NCBI RefSeq assembly: GCF_900110965.1
Contig: NZ_FOFO01000012.1
Location: 24,889 to 88,888 of the forward strand
Direction of reading: 5' to 3'
Length of the DNA: 64,000 bases
From: Ectothiorhodospira magna
GTDB taxonomy: Bacteria > Pseudomonadota > Gammaproteobacteria > Ectothiorhodospirales > Ectothiorhodospiraceae
Below the pieces are notes generated by a model. That model was not told the DNA's origin, searched no databases, and saw nothing but the letters and a program-made list of their open reading frames with translations. The position numbers were made by a program, and so were the translations under genes. Positions 37,117-47,330 of the stretch are shown here, piece by piece. Numbering within the stretch: the first letter of the stretch is position 1; each line of letters starts with the position of its first letter.

Positions 37117-39009
37117 TCAGGCACTGCGTTTCAGGCTCCGGGCCTGCTTTTTCAGGTGCACCAGCAACAGGGAAACAGCAGCGGGGGTCACGCCGGGAAT
37201 GCGGGAAGCCTGACCGACGGTATGGGGGCGGTGATCGGCCAGTTTCTGGCGCACCTCGTGGGACAAGCCGCTGACGGCGCCGTAGTCCAGATCATCGGGC
37301 AATGCCGTATCTTCCAGGCGTCGGGTCCGGTCCACCTCGTCCTTCTGGCGCTGGATATAGCCGGCGTACTTGGCCTGAATTTCTACCTGTTCCGCCACCT
37401 GATCATCGGTGATGGCCGGCCCGGCACCGGGCAGGGACATCAGGTGGGCATAGGTCACTCCGGGCCGACGCAACAGGTCCATCAGGGGATATTCCCGGCT
37501 CAGGGGATTGCCAAACAGGCGCTGGCTATCCTCTGGCAGCAGATCCCCAGGATGCAGTACCGTGGTTTCCAGCCGTCGGGATTCCCGGGCGATGGCCTCC
37601 CGCTTACGCTCAAAAGCGGCCCAGCGCATATCATCCACCACCCCCAGATCGCGGCCCACGGGGGTGAGACGCAGATCGGCATTGTCTTCCCGCAGGGTGA
37701 GCCGATACTCGGCTCGACTGGTGAACATACGGTAAGGCTCCTGGGTGCCCTGGGTGATGAGATCATCAATCATCACCCCCATGTAGGCGGTTTCCCGGCG
37801 GGGATACCAGGGGGCCTTCTCCTGAACCCGCAGGGCGGCATTGATCCCTGCCACCAGCCCCTGGGCCGCGGCTTCCTCATAGCCGGTGGTACCGTTGATC
37901 TGACCGGCGAAGAACAGGCCCTGCAATGGGCGGGTTTCCAGACTGGGGCGCAGGTCCCGGGGGTCGAAGAAGTCGTATTCGATGGCGTAACCAGGACGGG
38001 TGATATGGGCCTGCTGGAACCCTTCGATGGAACGCACCAGCGCCACCTGTACGTCAAAGGGCAAACTGGTGGAGATGCCGTTGGGGTACACCTCATGGGT
38101 GTCGAGTCCTTCCGGCTCGATGAAAATCTGATGGCGTTCCTTGTCGGCAAAGCGCACCACCTTGTCCTCGATGGAGGGGCAGTAGCGCGGCCCCACCCCT
38201 TCGATCACGCCGCTGTACATGGGAGATCGGTGCAGGTTGGCGCGGATCACCTCCAGAGTGCGGGGGGTGGTCCAGGTGATGTGACAGCTCACCTGGGGCG
38301 GATGGTCGGAAGGCTGCCCCAGGAAGGAGAACACCGGCACCGGGGTATCCCCAGGCTGCTCGGTCAGATGGGAATAATCAATGCTGCGGGCATCGATACG
38401 GGGCGGTGTACCGGTCTTCAGACGCCCAACCCGCAAGGGCAGCTCCCGCAACCGCTGGGCCAGACGGATGGCCGGCGGATCACCGGCCCGGCCACCGGCG
38501 TAGTTGGCCTCGCCCACATGGATAAGGCCGCCGAGAAAGGTGCCTACGGTCAACACCACGCAGGGCGCATCAAAGCGCAGACCGGCCTGGGTGACGACCC
38601 CGGTGACCCGATCCCCCGCCACGATCAGATCATCCACCGCCTGCTGGAACAGGGACAGGCCCGGCTGATTTTCCACTGCCCGGCGCACGGCAGCCTTATA
38701 GCGGGCACGGTCCGCCTGGGCGCGGGTGGCGCGCACCGCAGGCCCCTTGCGGCTGTTGAGGGTGCGAAACTGAATGCCCCCCAGATCGGCGGCCTGGGCC
38801 ATGAGGCCGCCCAGGGCGTCGATCTCCTTGACCAGATGGCCCTTGCCGATGCCGCCGATGGCGGGATTGCAGCTCATCTGGCCGATGGTGTCGATGTTAT
38901 GGGTCAACAGCAGGGTTTTGCAGCCCATGCGGGCCGCCGCCAGGGCGGCCTCGGTGCCGGCGTGGCCGCCACCCACGACGATAACGTCATAGTTTGCCTG
39001 ATATTGCAT
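37117..39009 (-). CDS. mnmG: tRNA uridine 5-carboxymethylaminomethyl modification enzyme, FAD subunit
   Basis: A 630-residue partner of MnmE in modifying wobble U34 of tRNAs. It shows FAD-binding [44 protein letters not shown] and [14 protein letters not shown] 33-codon upstream extension of the frame overlaps the kinase gene and is not credible; ATG 39009 begins the conserved protein. mnmE is not adjacent here. Confidence 0.97.
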   Translation of the reverse strand: MQYQANYDVIVVGGGHAGTEAALAAARMGCKTLLLTHNIDTIGQMSCNPAIGGIGKGHLVKEIDALGGLMAQAADLGGIQFRTLNSRKGPAVRATRAQADRARYKAAVRRAVENQPGLSLFQQAVDDLIVAGDRVTGVVTQAGLRFDAPCVVLTVGTFLGGLIHVGEANYAGGRAGDPPAIRLAQRLRELPLRVGRLKTGTPPRIDARSIDYSHLTEQPGDTPVPVFSFLGQPSDHPPQVSCHITWTTPRTLEVIRANLHRSPMYSGVIEGVGPRYCPSIEDKVVRFADKERHQIFIEPEGLDTHEVYPNGISTSLPFDVQVALVRSIEGFQQAHITRPGYAIEYDFFDPRDLRPSLETRPLQGLFFAGQINGTTGYEEAAAQGLVAGINAALRVQEKAPWYPRRETAYMGVMIDDLITQGTQEPYRMFTSRAEYRLTLREDNADLRLTPVGRDLGVVDDMRWAAFERKREAIARESRRLETTVLHPGDLLPEDSQRLFGNPLSREYPLMDLLRRPGVTYAHLMSLPGAGPAITDDQVAEQVEIQAKYAGYIQRQKDEVDRTRRLEDTALPDDLDYGAVSGLSHEVRQKLADHRPHTVGQASRIPGVTPAAVSLLLVHLKKQARSLKRSA

Positions 39010-39064
39010 GATCGGGAGCCGGGACGGATGGGGGAAGGCTGGCCAGTATAGCGCGGGGCGAGGC

Positions 39065-39961
39065 TCAATCCGCCTCGTCAGGCACTTCCAGGGCCGTATC
39101 CAGTCCATCCAGCCCCTGCCGTCCTACCTTGTAACCGGCCAGCTGGGTGGCCATGGACAAGGCTTCGGGGACTGTGCTGCCCATGGCCAGGGCATGGATC
39201 AGGCCGGCGTTGTACACATCTCCAGCCCCCAGGGTATCCACCACTCTGGGAGGATGCCAGGCGGGGGCATGAAACAGCCCTTCCCGGCTGGCCCAGGCCC
39301 AGGACCCTTCCTCGCCCCAGGTGCAAACCAGAATGGCACCGGGCACCCGTTTGTGTATACCGCGCAGGAAGGGTTCCGGGTCGTCAAATCCCCGCCCCTG
39401 AACAAAGGGTCGGGAGAAAATGATCACATCCGGTTGTCCAAACAGCAGATCCACCCCATCCCGATCCTTTTCCACTTCCAGGGAAATGGGCTGATGGGAT
39501 TTTTGCTGGCTGCGCAGGGCCTGGAGCATGCGACTGGTGGTATGGGTATCCCGGGCCTGCACGTGCACCCACTGGTATTTTTCCAGATTGAGGGTAGCCA
39601 CATGGGGGGCATCCAGTTCCGGCAGATTGCGGTAATGGATGATGGTGCGGGAACCGGTGGCCCCGTTGAGGGTGATGTAGGAACAAGGGGTACGCCCGCT
39701 ACGACGGCGACAGGTGTCCACATGGATGCCCCGTTTGGCCAGCAGGGTCATGAGCTGCTCTCCATCGGAATCATCGGCAATGACCGTGGCCAGATCGCAC
39801 TGGTGACCGAGTTGTTTCAGGACGTACAAGCTGTTGGCAGTATTCCCACCGGGACAGACCCACTGCTCACGGGCACGAATTTCCTCGTCCTCTGCCGGGT
39901 AGTGGTCAACAATATTGATGATGTCCAGGGTGGCGACGCCGATACCGAGAATGTGGGCCAT
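39065..39961 (-). CDS. PfkB-family sugar kinase (ketohexokinase-like)
   Basis: A 298-residue ribokinase-fold kinase from ATG 39961. The N-terminal [23 protein letters not shown] with [20 protein letters not shown], and the C-terminal PfkB signature [19 protein letters not shown] with catalytic Asp, are all present. The opening pattern most resembles ketohexokinase, but substrate choice in this family cannot be read by eye. It lies 55 bases upstream of mnmG and may share its transcript. Confidence 0.85.
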   Translation of the reverse strand: MAHILGIGVATLDIINIVDHYPAEDEEIRAREQWVCPGGNTANSLYVLKQLGHQCDLATVIADDSDGEQLMTLLAKRGIHVDTCRRRSGRTPCSYITLNGATGSRTIIHYRNLPELDAPHVATLNLEKYQWVHVQARDTHTTSRMLQALRSQQKSHQPISLEVEKDRDGVDLLFGQPDVIIFSRPFVQGRGFDDPEPFLRGIHKRVPGAILVCTWGEEGSWAWASREGLFHAPAWHPPRVVDTLGAGDVYNAGLIHALAMGSTVPEALSMATQLAGYKVGRQGLDGLDTALEVPDEAD

Positions 39962-40064
39962 GTTGGATGCTTGCCCCGAGGGCTTGTGGTGGTGTTGCGC
40001 ACAGGATAGTGAAAGGGAGGCAGCGGGGTAAAGGTATTGCGGCGCAAAAGCACGGCCAGACAGT

Positions 40065-40097
40065 GGCGGGCCGCTCCCCCTGGGGCGCCGGCCCGCC
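40065..40097 (-). terminator. Strong GC hairpin after the porin gene
   Basis: GGCGGGCCG and CGGCCCGCC form a 9-bp stem, with further pairing inside, 15-47 bases past the porin stop. On the minus strand TTTT follows only after about 17 bases, so termination may be imperfect. Confidence 0.45.
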
Positions 40098-40111
40098 GAC
40101 GATAGGGTCAA

Positions 40112-41113
40112 TCAGAAGTCGAAACGCATGCCAACGGCAAACACCTCGCCGCCGCTTGCCGCCCAGGCAGTCTCGTTCATGCCGCCCCGTTTCTGCGTGA
40201 TCGCTGCTGTTTCCTGCTCGTAGTAATACTCGGCAAAGAGCTTCAGGGCAGGATTGAACTGATGATCCATGCCCACATGAACAATGGTCTCGCCGTAGTT
40301 GTCCACCTCGGCCACCATCAGCTTGAAGGTGTTCTTGCCCAGGGTATAGCCGGCATAGACATTCATGGCCATGTCGCCATCGTTGCCATAGGCCGCATCA
40401 TCATCGATGTCGCTGTAGAATCGCTCCACCTTGGCGCCCAGGTAGAGGTTGCCCATGGTGTGGGCAGCGGAAACCCCCACGATACGCATGTTATCGTCGC
40501 CATTGAGATCATCCATGCCGATGGACAAGGTGGTATCGCCAAAGGCATAGCTGCCGGTGAGCTGAACCCGATTATCCCCGTCGGCACCGTGATCCTCGCT
40601 CCAGGCAAAAGCAAAGGACAGGCCGTGCATGTCCGGGCTGTAATAGCCGATGGTGTCACCCCGGCGGAAGGCGGTGTAGGTGGCAAAACCGCTGTAGTAG
40701 GTGCTGAACATATCCACCGGATAGGCGATGGCATTGTAGTAGGGCAACCACATCTGCCCGTACACCAGGGTGCCCATATCCCCCTGGATGCCGATCTGGG
40801 CCACACGGATGTCCTGATCCTGATCCCAGGGGTCTTGCACCGCCTTGTTGGCAATATCCAGGGGCAGTTCCAGCTGACCGATCAGGTTCAATCCCTGCAG
40901 CAGGGGGTAGCTGGCGGTGAAACCGATGCGGGAATAGGCATCCCGCACTCCGGTATAGGTATCCAACTGATCCCGGTTGTCGGGACGCACGGATTCCACC
41001 TGAACCCGGGCAGAACCATAAAAGTCGATGTTGAGTACATCGGCCTGTACCGCAGCAGGCACAGCCAGGGCCGCGGCAACGGATGAGGCCATCAGGGTCT
41101 TTCTGTTCATCAT
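40112..41113 (-). CDS. Outer-membrane porin (Gram-negative porin family)
   Basis: A 333-residue beta-barrel protein with a clear signal peptide (LMASSVAAALAVPAAVQA, cut before DVLNIDFYGSARV). Amphipathic strands alternate throughout (FGDTTLSIGMDDLNGDD, NLYLGAKVERFYS), with VYGQMWLPYYNAIAYP in the expected loop-3 region. It ends with the outer-membrane signal GMRFDF. The surface is rich in Asp and Glu, as in halophile porins. GGGAA precedes the ATG pair at 41108-41113. Confidence 0.88.
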   Translation of the reverse strand: MMNRKTLMASSVAAALAVPAAVQADVLNIDFYGSARVQVESVRPDNRDQLDTYTGVRDAYSRIGFTASYPLLQGLNLIGQLELPLDIANKAVQDPWDQDQDIRVAQIGIQGDMGTLVYGQMWLPYYNAIAYPVDMFSTYYSGFATYTAFRRGDTIGYYSPDMHGLSFAFAWSEDHGADGDNRVQLTGSYAFGDTTLSIGMDDLNGDDNMRIVGVSAAHTMGNLYLGAKVERFYSDIDDDAAYGNDGDMAMNVYAGYTLGKNTFKLMVAEVDNYGETIVHVGMDHQFNPALKLFAEYYYEQETAAITQKRGGMNETAWAASGGEVFAVGMRFDF

Positions 41114-41204
41114 TCAGTTTCCCAATCAGATACATCGGTAAGATTGCTTGATGAGCCGGGGGCTGGGCGCCGGAAATACTCCGGCAACCCGCCACCCGAA
41201 ACAC

Positions 41205-42068
41205 TCAGGGCAACCAGGTGTCCACCAGATCCCGGTTCTGTTCCACCCAGCGCTTGGCGTTCTCGTAGGGATCGCCCCCCTCCTCGTTCATCATCATCAA
41301 CTCGGCCATGTGGGCGGGGGTCCAGTTGAAGTTATTGAGGATGGCGTAGGCCTCGGGCATGTCATCCTTCAGACCGGCACGGACGATGGTGTGAATGTAT
41401 TCCTCGCCGCCGTAGATCCCCTTGGGATCTTCCAGATACTTCAGCTCCCAGCGGCTTTCCTTCCAATGGGGCGTCCAGCCGGTGACCACCACCCAGTCAT
41501 TGTTGCGGATGGCGCTGGCCAGCACACCGGTCATGGTGGCGTCGGAACCTTCGATCAGGCGCAGTCTCAGGCCGTATTCGTCGATCACCCGCTCGGTGAG
41601 GCTCATCAGGCCGGCACCGGGCTCGATGCCAACGATGCGACGGTCAAAGCGGCGGGCGTTGGCATTCAAGTCTTCAATGGAGTCGATCTCCACATAGGTC
41701 GGAACCATCAGACCGATGCGGGTACCCACCAGATTGGGTCCCAGGTCTTCCACCCGGTCCCTGACCCGGTCCAGATAATGCTCATGGGTGGTGGGCAGCC
41801 AGGCGGCCACGAAGGCATCCTGGTCGCCGGTGCCAACGGACTGCCACATGGCTGCGGCACTGACGGATGTCAGCCGCACGTTGTAGCCGGCCTCTTCCAG
41901 TACCACCCGGATCACGTTGGTACTGGCCACTTCACTGGCCCATTCCACATAGGGGATATTGATTCGTCCCTTATCGCCAGCCAGGGCCGACAGAGGGGCA
42001 AATACCAGGGTTGCCGCCAGGATCAGACTGGCGATCACCGGGATTCCCGGTCTTGTCATTGAAGTCAT
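41205..42068 (-). CDS. proX: Glycine betaine/choline ABC transporter substrate-binding protein
   Basis: A 287-residue periplasmic binding protein of the OpuAC/ProX class with signal peptide (ASLILAATLVFAPLSALA). Motifs: YVEWASEVASTNVIRVVLEEAGY, WQSVGTGDQDAFVAAWLPTTH, VGIEPGAGLMSLTERVIDEYG, and VVVTGWTPHWKESRWELKYLEDP, which carries Trp residues of the aromatic cage. ATG 42068 has GGAGG seven bases upstream. It lies 178 bases after proW, separated by a hairpin repeat, and may therefore be expressed separately. Confidence 0.92.
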   Translation of the reverse strand: MTSMTRPGIPVIASLILAATLVFAPLSALAGDKGRINIPYVEWASEVASTNVIRVVLEEAGYNVRLTSVSAAAMWQSVGTGDQDAFVAAWLPTTHEHYLDRVRDRVEDLGPNLVGTRIGLMVPTYVEIDSIEDLNANARRFDRRIVGIEPGAGLMSLTERVIDEYGLRLRLIEGSDATMTGVLASAIRNNDWVVVTGWTPHWKESRWELKYLEDPKGIYGGEEYIHTIVRAGLKDDMPEAYAILNNFNWTPAHMAELMMMNEEGGDPYENAKRWVEQNRDLVDTWLP

Positions 42069-42175
42069 CAATTGTCCTCCGAAGAGTTGCATGGATATTC
42101 AGAAAGTTCTCAAAAAGCCTCCTGCCGTCACTTCCAACCACTCCCAATCGTCACTCCCGATACCCTCAGTCGTCA

Positions 42176-42193
42176 CTCCCGCGAAAGCGGGAG
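42176..42193. repeat. Short CCCGC/GCGGG inverted repeat
   Basis: CTCCCGC-GAAA-GCGGGAG, preceded by CGTCA. The same type of element, built on the ATTCCCGC/GCGGGAAT pattern, recurs at 57361-57380. It sits between proW and proX and could attenuate transcription into proX. Confidence 0.65.
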
Positions 42194-42246
42194 CCCAGGT
42201 GCCAACCCCCAGCAGATTCCCGCTTCCACGGAAACACCCTCCCCGG

Positions 42247-43095
42247 CTAAGGTCCGCTTTTGCGGCCAATGCGCTGGGTCACCCGGTCCAGAATCATCGC
42301 CAGGATCACGATGGCAATACCCGCCTCAAAACCATTGCCCGGCTGCAGGCGCTGAATCGCCCGCCAGACTTCCCCGCCCAGACCACCAGCACCGATCATG
42401 GCAGCGATCACCACCATGGACAGGGCCAGCATGATGGTCTGGTTGATGCCCGCCATGATGGTGGGCACCGCCAGCGGCAGCTGCACCTTGAACAGCTTCT
42501 GCCGCCGGCTGGCACCAAAGGCATCCGCGGCCTCCACCAGTTCCCTGGGCACCTGACGGATGCCCAGGATGGTGAGACGGATGGCCGGCGGCATGGAAAA
42601 GATCACGGTGGCAAACATGGCCGATACCTGGCCCAGACCGAAGAAGGGAATCGCCGGGATCAGATAGACGAAGGCCGGCATGGTCTGCATGAAGTCGAGC
42701 ACCGGCATGGTGGCCCGGTGGAAACGCTCCGAGAGTCCGCCCAGAATGCCGATGGGCAAGGCAATGGCCACCGCCACCGCCGTGGCGAACAGCACCAGGG
42801 TGAGGGTCTCGATGGTGGCCTGCCAGAGTTGCAGATTCCATAAAAACAGCAGACCGGCCGCGGTGCCGATGGCCACCCGCCGCCCCGCCGCCAACCAGGC
42901 AACGCCGGCAAAGATCAGAATCACTAGCCAGGGAGGCGGAAAGGTCAACAGCAACACCACACCGTCCACACCGTCGCCCAGCACGTTACTGATGGCCCGG
43001 GTCAGACCGGAAAAGGTGTCGGTCAGCCAGTCCAGGCCATCGTCGATGTAATCCGCCAGGGGAAACTTGCCGAAAAAAGGAAAATCATGACTCAT
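42247..43095 (-). CDS. proW: Glycine betaine ABC transporter permease
   Basis: A 282-residue inner-membrane permease of the ProW/OpuAB type, with six to seven helices and the EAA loop LVEAADAFGASRRQKLFKVQLPLAVPTIMAGI. The N-terminus DYIDDGLDWLTDTFSGLTRAISN is typical of ProW. ATG 43095 lies inside the end of proV (11-base overlap). An upstream in-frame extension to 43266 is the proV shadow. Confidence 0.94.
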   Translation of the reverse strand: MSHDFPFFGKFPLADYIDDGLDWLTDTFSGLTRAISNVLGDGVDGVVLLLTFPPPWLVILIFAGVAWLAAGRRVAIGTAAGLLFLWNLQLWQATIETLTLVLFATAVAVAIALPIGILGGLSERFHRATMPVLDFMQTMPAFVYLIPAIPFFGLGQVSAMFATVIFSMPPAIRLTILGIRQVPRELVEAADAFGASRRQKLFKVQLPLAVPTIMAGINQTIMLALSMVVIAAMIGAGGLGGEVWRAIQRLQPGNGFEAGIAIVILAMILDRVTQRIGRKSGP

Positions 43096-44341
43096 GGGCG
43101 TCTTCACTGGTTTTGTCCAAGGCGGGGACGGTGGTTGCCGTGGTCGTCTGGTCCGATTGACCGGCCGCCAGAGCCGCCAGCACGTTGCTCTTGACGATGG
43201 TGCCCAGCAGGCGCCCGGCCTCGTCCACCACCGCCACTGGAATGCGGCTGTCCGCCAGCATGGCAATCAGGGTGCTGACCGGCTCCTCCGGGGCCACCGT
43301 CTGATGATCCCGCTGGACATGGGGAGCAATCTGCCGATCCCCCTGCTCAATCGCCCTGCCCACATCATCTGCCCACACATAGCCCTCCAGGGTACCGTCC
43401 TGCTGGACCACAAACAGGCTGTAGAAGCTCTCCTTTTCCATTTTGTGCAGGGCAGTGCGAGGGCCGTCCGTGGGCAGGGCCAACACCCTGGCATCACGCA
43501 TGATCCCGCCAGCGGTGAGGATCTGGGTCTTGTCCACATCCTCGACGAAACGCTCCACATAGCGGCTGGCCGGGGAACTGAGAATGTCCTCCGCGGTGCC
43601 GATCTGAACCACCCGGCCATCCTTCATCAGTACGATGCGGTCCCCAAGGCGGAGGGCCTCGTCCAGATCATGGGTGATGAACACAATGGTCTTTTTCACC
43701 CTGGCCTGCAGATTGATCAGCTCCTGCTGCATATCCCGGCGGATCAGCGGGTCCAACGCGCTGAAGGCTTCGTCCATGAGCAGGATGTCCGGATCCACGG
43801 CCAGCGCCCGGGCCAGACCCACCCGTTGCTGCATCCCCCCGGAGAGTTGGGATGGAAAAGCCTGCTCCCATCCCTCCAGCCCCACCAACTGCAGGGCCTG
43901 GATAGCCCGCTGTTCCCGCTCATCCTGGCCCATGCCACAGATCTCCAGCCCGAAGGCGGTGTTCTGCAGGATGGTGCGATGGGGAAACAGGGCGAAATTC
44001 TGGAACACCATGCCGAACTTGCGCCGCCGCAGCGACAGCAGGGCCTTGTTGCTCAGTTCGGTGATGTCTTCTCCATCAATCAACACCTGTCCCGCCGTCG
44101 GCTCGATCAGCCGGTTAAGGCAGCGAATCAGGGTGGATTTGCCGCAACCACTCAACCCCATCACCACCAGGATCTCCCCTTGCGCCACATCAAAGCTGAC
44201 ATCGGCAATACCCAGGGTCAGTCCGGTACGTTGCTGGATTTCCTTACGGTCGTGTCCCTCCTCCATGAGTTTCAAGGCCAGGTGCGGCGGATCGCCGAAG
44301 ACCTTGGTGAGGTTTTTGACTGCAATCTTGGGTTGCTGCAA
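43085..44341 (-). CDS. proV: Glycine betaine ABC transporter ATPase with CBS domains
   Basis: A 418-residue ATPase of the ProV/OpuAA class. Walker A GLSGCGKSTLIR, Q-loop FQNFALFPH, signature LSGGMQQRVGLARAL, Walker B ILLMDEAFSALDP, then a C-terminal CBS pair (residues about 290-395) that senses ionic strength in homologues. It is first of proV-proW-proX and follows the BCCT gene behind a terminator. Confidence 0.95.
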   Translation of the reverse strand: MQQPKIAVKNLTKVFGDPPHLALKLMEEGHDRKEIQQRTGLTLGIADVSFDVAQGEILVVMGLSGCGKSTLIRCLNRLIEPTAGQVLIDGEDITELSNKALLSLRRRKFGMVFQNFALFPHRTILQNTAFGLEICGMGQDEREQRAIQALQLVGLEGWEQAFPSQLSGGMQQRVGLARALAVDPDILLMDEAFSALDPLIRRDMQQELINLQARVKKTIVFITHDLDEALRLGDRIVLMKDGRVVQIGTAEDILSSPASRYVERFVEDVDKTQILTAGGIMRDARVLALPTDGPRTALHKMEKESFYSLFVVQQDGTLEGYVWADDVGRAIEQGDRQIAPHVQRDHQTVAPEEPVSTLIAMLADSRIPVAVVDEAGRLLGTIVKSNVLAALAAGQSDQTTTATTVPALDKTSEDAHES

Positions 44342-44415
44342 GGCTACTTGTCCTGTCTTCGTTCGCCCGGGGGCGGATCGGTGTCAGTGTCTGGCGCTGG
44401 ACATCACCCCCACTG

Positions 44416-44456
44416 CAAAAGAAAAGGGGCCGGGATCGGTTGGACCCACGGCCCCA
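44416..44456 (-). terminator. Terminator of the BCCT transporter gene
   Basis: On the minus strand GGGGCCG and CGGCCCC pair around a 16-base loop and are followed directly by TTTTCTTTTG. It begins 9 bases past the stop of the BCCT gene. Confidence 0.7.
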
Positions 44457-44464
44457 TCATGGGA

Positions 44465-46453
44465 TCAGCGCACCGCGCTGAGGAAATGCATGTGACGCTC
44501 GTAATGCTCCAGCACGTCATTGATGATGGCGTCCTTGCTCCAGCCCATGACGTCGTAGTCCTGGCCGCCCTCGCTCAGATGCACTTCCGCATGGTAGTAC
44601 TTGAGGGCCTCGGCCCGCTGGGCGCGGGTGTCCCGCATGACGAAGGTGGGCGGTTCATAGGCCCGGGGCCGCACGGAATAAAAGAAATCGATCTCATCCC
44701 CATGGCGAACCTCCACCCAGCAGCGCCCGTCTTCCCCCAGCCCGGTCTGGGCGTCCAGATTCTGCTTGCGCAACTCTTCGGCCACCGCTTCCAGAGCCGG
44801 CTTCACCGCCTCCTGGATATAGCGCAGCACCTCGTTGCGACGGGGCTGATGCACGATGGCCCGCAACCGGGACTGCCAGGTCAGGGGAGAATGAGGGCCA
44901 ATGGGCGAAACCCTGGCCTCCCGCAGACTGATCCGCTTCATGGTATCGATGCGCAAGGCCCTGAGCAGTCCCCAGCACATGAAGCACATGATGATGGTGA
45001 ACGGTAGCGCACTGGCAATGGTGGCGGTCTGCAGGGCCGCCAGGCCGCCGGCGATGAGCAGGGCCGCCGCCACGATCCCCTCGATCACGGCCCAGAAAAT
45101 GCGCTGCCAGGTGGGGGATTCCTCCTTGCCGCCGGAGGTGAGGATGTCCACCACCAGGGAACCGGAGTCGGAGGATGTGACAAAGAAGGTCACCACCAGC
45201 AAGGTCGCCACCAGAGCCATGATGGAGGACAGGGGCAGATGCTCGAAGAACTGGAACAGGGCCACCGAGGTGTCCGCCGCCACCGCGTCCGACAACTCGG
45301 TGATACCCTGCACCATGATCATGTGCAGGGCGGTGTTGCCAAAGAAGGTCATCCACATGATGGTGAAGCCCACCGGCACCAGCAACACGCCAAAGGTGAA
45401 TTCACGGATGGTGCGCCCCCGGGAGACCCGTGCGATGAACATGCCCACGAAGGGCGCCCAGGCAATCCACCAGCCCCAGTAGAACAGGGTCCAGCCGCCG
45501 ATCCACGAGGTGGGCTCGTAGGCGTACAGATTGAAGGTCATGGCGAACAGGTTGGAGACATAATTGCCGGTGTTCTGCACCAGGGTCTGCAACAGATAGA
45601 CGGTGGGACCGGCCACCAGCACGAAGGCCAGCAAGCCCACCGCCAGAATCATGTTCAACACCGAGATCCGGCGGATGCCCCCATCCAGTCCCAGGCCCAC
45701 GGACAGGGTGGCAATGGCGGTGATGACCACAATCAGGATGACCTGTACCGACACGGCATTGGGAATGTCGAACAGATAGTTCAGACCCGAGTTGATCTGA
45801 ATGACGCCAAACCCCAGGGAAGTGGCAACCCCGAAGATGGTGCCCAGCACGGCAAAGGTGTCCACCGTGTGGCCGATGCCGCCGTGGATGCGGTCACCGA
45901 TCAGCGGATACAGGGAGGAACGGATGGTCAGCGGCAGATTATGCCGGAAGGCAAAATAGGCCAGGGACAGGGCCACCACCGCATAGATGGCCCAGGCATG
46001 AACCCCCCAGTGGAAGAAGGTGATGCGCATGGACTGTCGCGCCGCCTCCACGGTTTCCGGGTCGCCCACCGGCGGACTGACGTAGTGCATCACCGGCTCG
46101 GCCACGCCGAAGAACATGAGGCCGATACCCATCCCGGCGGAAAACAGCATGGCGAACCAGGAGGCATAGCTGTAATCGGGCTGACTGTGATCCGGACCCA
46201 GCTTGATGTTGCCGTAGCTGGATACCGCCACCCCGATCATGAAAACCACGAAACCGGCCACCGCCAGCACATAAAACCAGCCAACGGAGTCGGAAATCCA
46301 GCCCTGCACGGCACTGAAGACGGTGCCTGCCGTCTCGGTGAAAATGGCGGCAAACAGCACGAAGGCCAGGGTGAGGACCGCAGAGGTGATGAACACCGGT
46401 GGGTTCATCAGGATCCGTGGGGAACGGGCCGAAGACGCACTCTGTTCGGTCAT
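44465..46453 (-). CDS. BCCT-family choline/betaine transporter with C-terminal regulatory domain
   Basis: A 662-residue secondary carrier of compatible solutes. The 12-helix core shows GMGIGLMFFGVAEPVMHYVSPP, the Trp-rich GWTLFYWGWWIAWAPFVGMFIARVSRGR and FFVTSSDSGSLVVDILTSGG. About 150 cytoplasmic residues follow (RNEVLRYIQEAVKPALEAVAEELR, FFYSVRPRAYEPPTF), as in BetT-type carriers, where the tail senses osmotic stress. ATG 46453 has GGGAGG six bases upstream. Choline versus betaine cannot be decided by eye. Confidence 0.93.
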   Translation of the reverse strand: MTEQSASSARSPRILMNPPVFITSAVLTLAFVLFAAIFTETAGTVFSAVQGWISDSVGWFYVLAVAGFVVFMIGVAVSSYGNIKLGPDHSQPDYSYASWFAMLFSAGMGIGLMFFGVAEPVMHYVSPPVGDPETVEAARQSMRITFFHWGVHAWAIYAVVALSLAYFAFRHNLPLTIRSSLYPLIGDRIHGGIGHTVDTFAVLGTIFGVATSLGFGVIQINSGLNYLFDIPNAVSVQVILIVVITAIATLSVGLGLDGGIRRISVLNMILAVGLLAFVLVAGPTVYLLQTLVQNTGNYVSNLFAMTFNLYAYEPTSWIGGWTLFYWGWWIAWAPFVGMFIARVSRGRTIREFTFGVLLVPVGFTIMWMTFFGNTALHMIMVQGITELSDAVAADTSVALFQFFEHLPLSSIMALVATLLVVTFFVTSSDSGSLVVDILTSGGKEESPTWQRIFWAVIEGIVAAALLIAGGLAALQTATIASALPFTIIMCFMCWGLLRALRIDTMKRISLREARVSPIGPHSPLTWQSRLRAIVHQPRRNEVLRYIQEAVKPALEAVAEELRKQNLDAQTGLGEDGRCWVEVRHGDEIDFFYSVRPRAYEPPTFVMRDTRAQRAEALKYYHAEVHLSEGGQDYDVMGWSKDAIINDVLEHYERHMHFLSAVR

Positions 46454-46634
46454 ATTACCTCCCTTCGTGGGCTGAATCATTGAATTTCAGCGGAAAGCAG
46501 ACCTTCCGCCGCCTTTTTTCACGCTAACATGAAACCTTGCGGCAATGCGAACCGGCTAAAAACAGCCATGTTGCCAAACCCTGAGCCACTCACCCTGCTT
46601 GTGCCCTCCCACAGGACGTTGTAATTTTCCGACC

Positions 46635-47276
46635 ATGAACACCTATCGCACCCAGTTTCTTCAGTTCTGCCTGGAACGCGGCGTCCTTCGCTTTGGTTCC
46701 TTCACCCTCAAATCCGGCCGCACCAGTCCCTATTTCTTCAATGCCGGCCTGTTCAACACCGGGCGGGATCTGGCCCACCTGGGGGGCTTCTATGCCCGTA
46801 CCCTGGTGGAGTCGAACCCCCAGGTGGACATGCTCTTTGGCCCTGCCTACAAGGGCATCCCCCTGGTGGCCGCCACGGCCATGACCCTGGCCCGGGACCA
46901 TGATCGGGATTACCCCTTTTGCTTCAATCGCAAAGAAGCCAAGGATCATGGCGAGGGGGGCACCCTGGTGGGTGCGCCCTTGTCCGGTCGTGTCATGATC
47001 GTGGATGACGTGATCACCGCCGGCACCGCCATCCGCGAATCCGTGGACATCATCCGGGCCGCCGGCGCGGAACCCGCCGATGTGCTGATCGCGCTGGATC
47101 GGCAAGAACGGGGACGCGGCGAACTGTCCGCCATCCAGGAGGTGGAACGGGATTACGGTCTGCAGGTCCACGCCATTGCGTCCCTGTCGGACCTGATCGT
47201 CTTTTTGGAAGACCTGCCGGACATGGCGCAGCATCGCGCTGCCGTGCAGGCCTATCGAGACGCTTTTGGCATTTAG
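46635..47276 (+). CDS. pyrE: Orotate phosphoribosyltransferase
   Basis: A 213-residue enzyme of pyrimidine synthesis converting orotate plus PRPP to OMP. It begins [38 protein letters not shown], given in parts; the PRPP loop is [17 protein letters not shown], and [13 protein letters not shown] is the mobile loop. The frame opens 12 codons earlier (46599), but ATG 46635 begins the conserved protein. No RBS is evident. Divergent from the BCCT gene. Confidence 0.96.
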   Translation: MNTYRTQFLQFCLERGVLRFGSFTLKSGRTSPYFFNAGLFNTGRDLAHLGGFYARTLVESNPQVDMLFGPAYKGIPLVAATAMTLARDHDRDYPFCFNRKEAKDHGEGGTLVGAPLSGRVMIVDDVITAGTAIRESVDIIRAAGAEPADVLIALDRQERGRGELSAIQEVERDYGLQVHAIASLSDLIVFLEDLPDMAQHRAAVQAYRDAFGI

Positions 47277-47315
47277 CCGGCCAGACACCCAAACAGGCCG
47301 GCAATCGCCAAATTT
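47276..47315 (+). terminator. Weak terminator-like hairpin after pyrE
   Basis: GCCGGCC (47276-47282) and GGCCGGC (47296-47302) pair around a 13-base loop; a run AATTTTTAA follows ten bases later. Confidence 0.35.
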
Positions 47316-47330
47316 TTAAGGGGATGACAC

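Noticed and set aside
37069..39051. 660-codon open frame on the plus strand opposite mnmG
   Set aside because: Antisense shadow of mnmG, without RBS or conserved motifs.
34610..39065. Chromosomal origin of replication
   Set aside because: The gene neighbourhood is origin-proximal, but there is only one perfect DnaA box, no AT-rich unwinding element, and no dnaA gene. The oriC is probably outside the window.
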